DNA of 64,000 bases from Adiantum capillus-veneris. Lineage: Eukaryota > Streptophyta > Polypodiopsida > Polypodiales > Pteridaceae. The stretch's first letter is position 1. Every line of letters begins with the position of its first letter. Positions 56,457-64,000 of the stretch are shown piece after piece. The position numbers and the translations under genes are program-made. A model generated the notes under the pieces. That model had not been told where the DNA came from and did no database searches. It saw nothing but the letters and a program-made list of their open reading frames with translations. The stretch lies in assembly GCA_014529385.2 (NCBI GenBank), contig CM043944.1:58704268-58768267 (forward strand), read 5' to 3'.

Positions 56457-59400
56457 TTAAGTGCATGTAGAGCCTTTTTGTATCTGATCTTTCTCTCTTG
56501 TCTGGCATCTGCAAAAACTACATAGTGACTTTGTTTTTAAGCTCGACTCGGAGTAGCCTACGAGTTTGGAAGTCAAATTGTTGATCACTAGCCCAAAAAT
56601 CTTCGTTCTCCAAGTGAAAAACCCTGTGTAGAACACCTTCTCAACCGCCAACATATTATGAGAAGGTAAGAACATGCAGCGGGCATTGAAGCCATAGAGG
56701 ACTTCTTTGGAAGGTTGGCCCCCACTGAGATCGTAACATAAACCCTTATTGCCCTTGAGGAAGGACATCCACGGGGCTTCTGTTTGCTCTGGCTCATGAA
56801 AGACTTCAATTCATGTGAGCATCATTCGGAAAATTTTGTAGAGCATAGCACATGAGAGATCAGGGAGGCTTTTGAAGAATGACATAATGCCCGTTAAGGT
56901 TTTCACCATGTAGTCCTCTGTCGGCGTTCCCTTTTCTAGCAGGCAATTTCGGATAATTCAGCCATGTAGGCGGCTTCTTTGTCAGTGCCTCATGTGCTTG
57001 TCATGTCCTTACTCTTGGTACAAGATAAAAATTTGGATCTATTGAAGTTCCGCAAGTGATCTTGTGAATAGAATCAAGTATCTTGGATTCTTGTTCAACC
57101 AGCTCTTTCTCCACTTAGGGTGGACTTCATCTGCGCCTTCTACTTGCATGTCTTTATAAAGTCTTTCCTTGACCTGTAGGAGCAGCTCTACCTTGATCAA
57201 GGGATATGGTAGTGATTGCTAATGCCATCATGCATTGATTTTGCTGGAAGTGAGTTGAGTAACATTGACAAAGTCAAGAACTCTCAGCTCGCAATCCATC
57301 GCTGCTTTCCACTGCTCATCCATCTCCTGGGTAACCTTTTTCTTAAGTGCATCTTATTCAGCTTTTGAAAGCTGGACCATTGGCACTTTATCTGCTTTTG
57401 TTAATGGTACCTGAAATTCCTCTTTGCAACCTAGCCCTTCTGTTGTCTATGTTTCCATCTCAATGAAAGATACTAAGGGAATATCAATATGTGGCTGCTC
57501 TGGCGTACTTACTTCTTCCTGTGTCTCTTGCTGTCCATCTTGCAGTAGCTGGTTGACTCTCTTCAGCTCGGCTATTTCCTTGAGCATCTTTTCTTCTCTT
57601 TGTATCCACATTAATGCAAGGTCTCTGCGTTGTGACTGCTCTAGCTTGAGATCTTTATTCTTTTTTTCGAGTGCTTTGTACACTTTGTCTGTACCTTTGA
57701 TCGAGGTGACTGCAGTATTCTCTCTTATCTGTCGCAAAAAGGTTACCTGATTATTGATCCTCTACTCTGAATATTGCAATGAGGCATTTGCCACATTTAG
57801 CTGTACTTGGATCTTCTAAACTGACAAAGTTGTAGTTAAGAGTTTGTTAGTAACCTCTGTCAGCAACTGTTCATCTTTAGTTTTGCAGGCATCGGTTAAC
57901 TTCATGAGAAGTTTGCCTGACTCTTCTATTTCCTTTTGCTGCTTGTCTCTTGCTAGCTAGTGTTGTTCAGCTTCAACTTTCAATTCTTGGACTTGTTTTT
58001 GCAGATCAATGATGACATTTAATCTGTCTTCTAACTCTTCTTGGAGAGCGTTGATCACCATGTCCAATTCCTTAGCCTTTGTGCTGCAGCTAAGTGCTGC
58101 TGATCGTAGTTTTCTGTCATACCCTTCACATATTTATTAACTTGGAGAACTACCTCATCATGTTTCTATCAGTCTTTAGTTTCAGTGGGCTGCCTCGATG
58201 TTTTGGTAGTCTCTTGTGATTCTCTTGGTGGGGTTGTGGCGGCTGTCTGTGGTAGCGTCTAGGTTTGTTCTCCCCCCTAAGGTTGTGCTTGGGACTCTTC
58301 TCCTATGTCTTCTTGAGGCTTCGTGGATGCCTCAACCATTTCTTGCTGGGTGGTGGTAGACGAGGTTTCCTCTATTTCCTGTTCCTTTGTTTTCTCAAAC
58401 CTTGTTGACTCCTCTAGAGCAGGGCTTGCTTCATTTTGCGGTTCTGGTGCTTTTGTTTTAACTTGGTTAGAAGTAGTTGCTGCCTGTTGTGCAGAATATG
58501 CTACCGCTTGTGGTTTAGGCTGTTGTTCTTTGGTTGACTTGCCCTCTGTGGGTCTATTTGTTGGTGACGGTTGTGGGCTTGGCATGGGGTGGTCGTGCTG
58601 GTCCGTAGCAGGTGAAGATGGTCAGGGAGACATATCACTTTGTTCATGCTCCGTCTCTCCTTGTGCGGTTGCTTCTTCTGCTTGTTTTTCTTGCTCGGAT
58701 GTATCTGCTCTATATTTGCTTTTGATTCTTGAGCTTCTTTCAACTTTAATGCCTCTGCTTCTTGGTGCATTCTTTCCAAAAAATCCTTTGGATCTTTTGC
58801 TTCTCTCCTTGCATAGTGCTTTGTTCTTGGTCCTTTTACTTCTATAGGTACCCACTTTGCAGGTTCCTTGCCTTGAGATTGGCGGCTTCGTTCATAAGAG
58901 TGCTTTTCTCTCTCAAACCTTGCCTTCTTCTATTGAGAATCGTCTTGATGTGATGCCACTGCTTTTCTTTTCATCTCTTCAATGCGGGTTCTTCTTTCCT
59001 CATTGTCTGACATTTTGCTGTTATGCCCTTTTGGAGAGATCTTGGCAGAATCTTCATTGGATTTGTAAGCTCTTTTGGTGGACCTTGTGGTTCGAGGGGA
59101 TGGTTGTGTAGGCAGGATCCATGTGTTCCGATATGGGGTAGGTGGAAAATTGTCTGTCATGCCGATAGCATGGTATGCGATTCTTGTGAGTACCTCAGGT
59201 GCTCCTAGATATGTTATCTTACCCTCTTTATTTGTACCCTTCAGTGTGGATAGAACATATTGTGTGTGGTCAATGGGCTGCCTAGTTGTTGACTTTAACA
59301 CTTGTGTAAATGTAGTCACAACTGCATGATTGGGTGTTGTGTATCTTGGAGGTCTCTTTGCGAGGAAGTGGAAGTGTTGATGATATAATGTTGCTAGTTC

Positions 59401-59940
59401 TTCCACTTGCTTCTAGATAAGATCAGAAAAGGTTGCAGCAGTGGTTTCCTTGGTGAAGGTACTTGATGTCTTTCTATCTCTAGCTCTCATGGTTATCCCT
59501 TCTATCGGTAACTTGAGAGCTTCAACTACTATCTCTTTTGTAATTACCACTTCGACCTTGTTCCCTTGCTGGTCAGAAATCTGGGATGTTCCATCTTCCT
59601 TGATTGTGGATAGGAGCTCAAAAGATTTCTGAAAATCTACACCCCACATGGCTCTTGTTCGTAGAACTCTTTGAGCCCAAGCCTTCTGTTAGCTTCTTTT
59701 GTCTCAGGCTTTTCTGCGACATCATAGACCTCTTTTGGCAAAAGTTGTAGTTCCACCTTATGCCCTTCTTCACTTTTGAATCTACCTGTGAAAACCGTTG
59801 TGTTATTCTCCTCAAGTTGTTCTTTTGACAAATAGGTTGCTTTGGCTGCCTTTACTGAACTGGGGTCCAGTTGGTATGGTGGTAGCTCTTGCAGCTTCTC
59901 CTTTTGGGAGACCCTCTTCTTGGCGTTCTCTGCAGCTTAC
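56457..59940 (-). pseudogene. ORF3 homologue of the minus-strand gypsy relative
   Basis: Same motif order as 45,782-49,176. The N-terminal part (59,830-58,930) has LQLLPKEVYDVAEKPETKEA, VDFQKSFELLSTIKEDGTSQ, EVVITKEIVVEALKLP, AKRPPRYTTPNHAVVTTFTQ and VLTRIAYHAIGMTDNFPPTP. A Glu/Lys/Gln- and Pro/Thr-rich middle (58,860-58,277) and coiled coil (58,120-57,440, e.g. MLKEIAELKRVNQLLQDG) follow. The C-terminal part (56,960-56,560) has LPDLSCAMLYKIFRM, LCYDLSGGQPSKEVLYGFNA and VEKVFYTGFFTWRTKIFGLV. Many stops and frame changes mean decay is further advanced than in the plus-strand copy. Amino-acid similarity is clear while nucleotide similarity is low. Confidence 0.7.
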
Positions 59941-62130
59941 ATGGCTTCTGTTAAGTGAATAGAGTGTCAAAGTTAGAAAATTTGGCAGATTCTGCCATGA
60001 ATTGTCCTTCAGTTTGAATTGCTGACAAATTGAGTCCAATTTTCTTGAAATCAATTTTTGAACATGTGCATTAAAACATGTAAAGATCAATATCATGAAG
60101 TCCAAGCAAAAATTTGCAACAAAACTAAATACTCACGATTATTTATAGCTAAGAGATTTTTTCAACTTCTTGCAATTTTGACATTATAGGCTTGAAGTAT
60201 GTATCAATTGGATACTTTGAGTGAAGTGTGGGCTCATTTGAGTGCACAGGGTGAAAATAGTGCCAGATTTAGGCATTAGGTCTCTAGAACAGTAGATGTA
60301 AAGGAATTTTGAGATTCTGAGCTCCAAATTTGTTCAAACTTGGTTAGTGGGCTTTAAGGACATCATGTACTTTGGTTCCATAATGGCAAAGTTGCAATTT
60401 TCCCCCATCTTGGCAAAAAAGTAAATAATCGTAATTATTAACTTTCTCATCAAAGTGAACATTTTTTGGTGCAACTTGGTTCTAGGCATGGTGTAGACCC
60501 TATGTATGTGATATGAGGTCATTTGGTTTGATAGGACTTGCTTGTGTTTTTTGGTAATTTTTCAAGTTATAATTGATCATTTTGGCTCAGACTTAAAATG
60601 TGGCATGTAATAGGTGTGTACAAGTGATAGGTCAGGCAATGATACCATTTCCAAGCCAAAATATTGCAAAAGTAAATAATCGTGATTATTTACAGCAGTC
60701 AACTTTTTCTTGCAAAACTTAAGAATTTTGACCTAAACATATTCTATACACCTAAGACAAGTCCTAGATTGAATTTGGTAAAATTTGGTCTTGCTGGCAT
60801 CACTTCTTGCTTTCTCGACTCTAAAATCACCGATTTTTGTGACTACATGGCCTGTAGAGTTGGTTAGTCACTTCTGAGGCTATGGACTTGTTCGTTACAT
60901 AGTCCTGAAGCAACTCATCCACTTTTGGCCCATTTGAAGTCAGTTTGAACTCGTATGTCAAATTTGACGCTTTGTAACCTTCAAGCCATTTTTTGCTTTT
61001 CGAGGGCTTGGCGTGGTTGATTTTATGAAACCAATCATATACATTGTAGATAGACCTCGTATATAAGTTGTCTGTGGAGTCAGAATCCAATTCTGGCATC
61101 TGCCAAAAACTTAGCTTTTCTACTTGGGACCCCCTCTACCCTTGCTGAATGGTCAACTGTTTATACAGTAGTGTTCTATTATGTTGAGGCATGCTATAGT
61201 TCAAGTCTCATATGATTTGGTTGAGCTGAGAGGCCGCTATGGTCGATTTTTGGTCATAGGTCTTCATGCACTGCTCGGATTCTAGGGTTTTTTCCAGGGG
61301 TTTAGACTAGCTACCGGCCATACAGAATGGACCATTGATAAGTATAGAACTTACCCCTCATGTCTCGTGTGAGACGGTGCTGAAAATAGGCAACTATGGA
61401 CTCCAAAAAATGCGTGCGAAGAAGGTCGAAAATCTCTCTATCCAAAGATAACAAGTGGAAATGAGGTGATTTTAGCCTACCTTGGGTATCTATACTCGGA
61501 CTTCCCAAACCATTTTTTCCCAAATTCCTCTGTTAGTCCTACTAGGCCGTGAAATCTATGTTAGACTCAAAAAATTTCCCAATCCTGTAGCTCATTCTGT
61601 GAGAATTCTGCAAAAGTAGCTTTGGCCGCCTTCCTGCTTCCATCTGTCGATTTGATTGAAATGTTTTGAGCTTGTCCACCTTGTCTTTTTTATTATCAGT
61701 GTGTTTTCAATTTTTCCATCTGAGCTCCTATGCTATTTATTATTAAATTTTGACATGTTTATTGAAAAAATAAAAGAAAATAACAAAATGCTCTAAAAGA
61801 GCAAAATAAAAATCCAATAATTAAGAAAATCCATTGGAAAACACACCTTGACTATTTTTGTGGGATTTCTCCATTTTTAAGTCTCAATATCAAGAAAAAG
61901 GATGAAAAATAACCAAAAAGGACTATTTTTTGATGATTTTTTGATAGTATATACACTATTTACAACCATCGGGAATATATTATTAGTTAATTTTCCTTGT
62001 TGATGATTTATAAGGGCATTATTAGGTAATTTTGCAAAAATTCACACGTTAACATCTAGCTTTTTCCTCTCTCTTCAAACATTGCCCTCAATTACTTAGT
62101 GCCTTTCCACCCCTCCTAGATGGCGTACTC
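59941..62130 (-). other. Spacer of the minus-strand gypsy relative with its own palindromes
   Basis: Non-coding. Near-palindromes of the TAAATAATCGTGATTATTTA type lie at about 60,131, 60,421-60,442 and 60,672-60,693, some 250-290 bases apart. Conserved blocks lie at 61,943-61,956, 62,077-62,090 and 62,101-62,119. The short frame at 60,827-61,099 (minus) has no recognisable domain. Confidence 0.6.
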
Positions 62131-62136
62131 CGAGAT

Positions 62137-62768
62137 TCAAATGTGTGCATGGGTTGAACAATAGTGTCTATGTATAGCCTTGGTTGGCTCTACCATGCTT
62201 TGAAGATCAATGCAGCGCAAACTGTCATATTGTGCAAGAGTTGGGTCTTGAGTAATTAACTCAAGGGTTTCTGATGTCGAGGTTTTCTGAAGCTGTCTTT
62301 CAAAGAGAAATTCTTGTATCTTGTGTGCTCTTTTCTTGATTGTACCATCAGGATGCTTTGGCATGTTGATTCCCTGAGCTATTGGTATCAATAATGGTTG
62401 TTGCCGAGATTTTTTCCACCATTGATATCTTGGTTTTCTTTGTGCAGAATGGTGTGGTTGAGTTTTTTGAGACTTAACTCTCCATTGCTTGATTGGTTTT
62501 ATAGTTTGCGGAGAAGATAAGTACTCCTTTTTGTTCCAAATCCATTTTGTGTTAGGTTCCTTGCTCGGAGATTCTTGTCTCTGTGTTTTGAACCTTAAGC
62601 TGTGCTTTTGGTACCCAAATTTTCCTGACTCCTTGCATGCCACTTGTAGTATTTACTTGTCAATAGGATAGAGAAGATTGATTGCTTCGTAGTTTGATCT
62701 GCTGGTAACTTCCTTTCCATTCCTCCTTGCTTGGTGCAATTGGAACAATGAGTTGTTCGCCTTTACGT
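62137..62768 (-). pseudogene. C-terminal tail of the second-protease ORF, relative copy
   Basis: Minus-strand frame: WRVKSQKTQPHHSAQRKPRY, QQPLLIPIAQGINMPKHPDG, TIKKRAHKIQEFLFERQ, ending LRCIDLQSMVEPTKAIHRHY. The Gln/Lys/Arg-rich composition, and its place just upstream of the conserved spacer blocks, match the tail at 35,570-35,827 of the plus-strand element. The protease fold itself should lie further right, but the LTR at 62,769 interrupts the element there. Confidence 0.45.
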
Positions 62769-63918
62769 TGTGAGCGGGATGGAAACACACCAAACGCCTC
62801 TATAACGACCCGACACACACTCTTGGAATGATACACACGCACACACACACTATGGCGCACCACTCGGCTTACACAACCAGCCTGGCCGAGACAGGAAACA
62901 CACAGACGGAGTGAGAAGAGAGAGATTTCCCACTTGCCCACTCAACACTCACACATATACACTCACACACACACTCTCAATTCCGCTCAAAGGAGGCAAA
63001 TTGTTGTTGTTTAGACTCAATGAAGCTCAGCCCAACACCAATGGGGCAAATAGTTTACACAGTATTGAGGAAATACACCAAATACAACCACAAAGTTAAG
63101 AAGAGGCTTCACTCACCGGAGAACATTACATAGAAAAATAGCAAAAAATATGTGAGAAATTTGGCAAAATGGACAGGGCCATTGCGTCCGGAACGCCCAA
63201 AAAATCCCACCCTGCAATGTCACAATGATCAAATCCGACCTCGGATGAGCAGTTTAGGGCCAAAAAATGCTCCAAAAAATAGCAAAAACACACTTGCGGC
63301 TGTTCCTCCTCTCTTCTCCCCATTTTTTTTGGTCTTCTCTCTTGTTTTTCAGTTCCCACACTTAGCTTTATTAGTTGGGCACCCTTGGCCTTTTAGATGA
63401 CCTCAAACGGACCCCGAACAAGCCAAAAACTGACCTCGCAGTGCATAGTTGTCACCCTGCTGCATCCATGCGCACACCTGGCACTCATTTCTTTTCAATA
63501 ATGTGTCTCATAACCAAGTGAAGTGGCCCAAAAAAGTGGTCCTAATGATGAACTTTCTGCATAACTCTCACAAGAAAACACCACTTTGTGTCCGTATTCT
63601 TCCACGTGCAAATATTGACCCCGTTCGGCCTCCTAACGCCACTCGATGCCATCTGACGCACCTGCTTACCTCATGTCGTCGGCCCGCAGATAGCTTCGTC
63701 GAGAATTTTTATGCGCTACCAACTCCTCCTTATTGTAGGAAAAACACACTAGTACTGATAATAGTGAAAATCATTGCACTATGTACACCCTGTCCTACCT
63801 GTAGACACGTGGGCCCCACGTAACCACCTGGCTATGGAAATTGGGTAATCCTTTATTCGATGCACCATGCATGTGTATGTACATATGCGCAATCCCTTGC
63901 TCAAAAAAAATCCTTACA
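62769..63918 (-). repeat. Third LTR copy of the gag-protease family
   Basis: Starts TGTGAGCGGGATGG and ends ATCCTTACA. It is collinear over its whole length with 16,841-17,980 and 21,366-22,515. The purine tract on its right shows it is the 3' LTR of a minus-strand element that continues past the window. Confidence 0.9.
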
Positions 63919-63938
63919 TAAATTGCCCATCCCCTAGC
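63919..63938 (-). other. Polypurine tract of the second gag-protease element
   Basis: On the minus strand GCTAGGGGATGGGCAATTTA abuts the LTR, matching 17,981-18,000. Confidence 0.75.
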
Positions 63939-64000
63939 CTGCTAGATTATTCATGATCAACAGCAGCAAAGAGAGATATGAGACTCGCCGCATCACAGGT
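63939..64000 (-). mobile_element. Interior edge of the second gag-protease element
   Basis: CTGCTAGATTATTCATGATCA and the following AGCAGCAAA match the interior at 18,001-18,040 of the first copy, then diverge. The window ends here. Confidence 0.7.

Noticed and set aside
58323-58847. Plus-strand frame rich in Cys, Ser and Val
   Set aside because: Antisense shadow of the Gln/Pro/Thr-rich part of the minus-strand ORF3.

Overview
This window reads as repeat-dense nuclear DNA of a large-genome land plant. The evidence is the Ty1/copia and Ty3/gypsy LTR retrotransposons, a plant-type L1-like LINE, tRNA-Asp-type primer sites, long (CT)n/(GA)n tracts, and no compact gene array. I cannot fix the species. 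A non-flowering plant (fern, lycophyte or gymnosperm) would fit, but that is a guess. No intact host gene, rRNA, tRNA or CRISPR array was seen. Almost every protein-like stretch belongs to a mobile element, and most are broken by in-frame stops.

Layout. 1-4.26 kb: 3' part of a plus-strand copia element (gag, protease, integrase, RT, RNase H, polypurine tract, 3' LTR). 4.5-7.1 kb: leader, primer site and LTR of a minus-strand gypsy-type element. 7.15-8.53 kb: decayed gypsy protease and RT with a 115-bp duplication. 8.5-16.7 kb: mostly non-coding, with an inverted pair of dispersed repeats, a 121-bp tandem repeat, poly(C), microsatellites, an LTR-like unit at 14.3-14.8 kb and a degenerate ~220-bp array rich in CCTATGG/CCATAGG. 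16.84-22.5 kb: a minus-strand non-autonomous LTR element that carries only gag and protease. 23,870-50,057: a 26.2-kb plus-strand gypsy element with both LTRs and a 5-bp target duplication (ATGTG). A 6.6-kb LINE is nested inside it with a 13-bp target duplication. 50-55.5 kb: low-complexity sequence and fragments of unknown minus-strand genes. 55,475-62,768: a diverged minus-strand relative of the big gypsy element. 62,769-64,000: LTR and start of a second copy of the gag-protease element.

The large gypsy family is the most interesting item. Its order is gag with a long N-terminal extension and two zinc knuckles, protease, RT-RNase H, integrase with a duplicated H2C2 zinc domain and a GPY/F-like tail, then a second retropepsin-like domain. 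A ~3-kb spacer and a ~1,130-codon coiled-coil ORF3 follow. The minus-strand relative shares ORF3, the tail of the second-protease ORF and short spacer blocks. Both elements carry repeated palindromes in non-coding DNA, with a half-copy at about the same place in the LTR. The palindrome sequence differs between the two (AGTCTATCGCGATAGACT versus TAAATAATCGTGATTATTTA) but the core is ATCG(C/T)GAT in both.

An unknown minus-strand gene with a C-terminal Cys/His motif appears to have been split by two insertions: the gag-protease element at 16.8-22.5 kb and the big gypsy element. Across the elements, interrupting stops are mostly TAG, while several long frames carry no indels. That pattern is suggestive of methylation-linked C-to-T decay.
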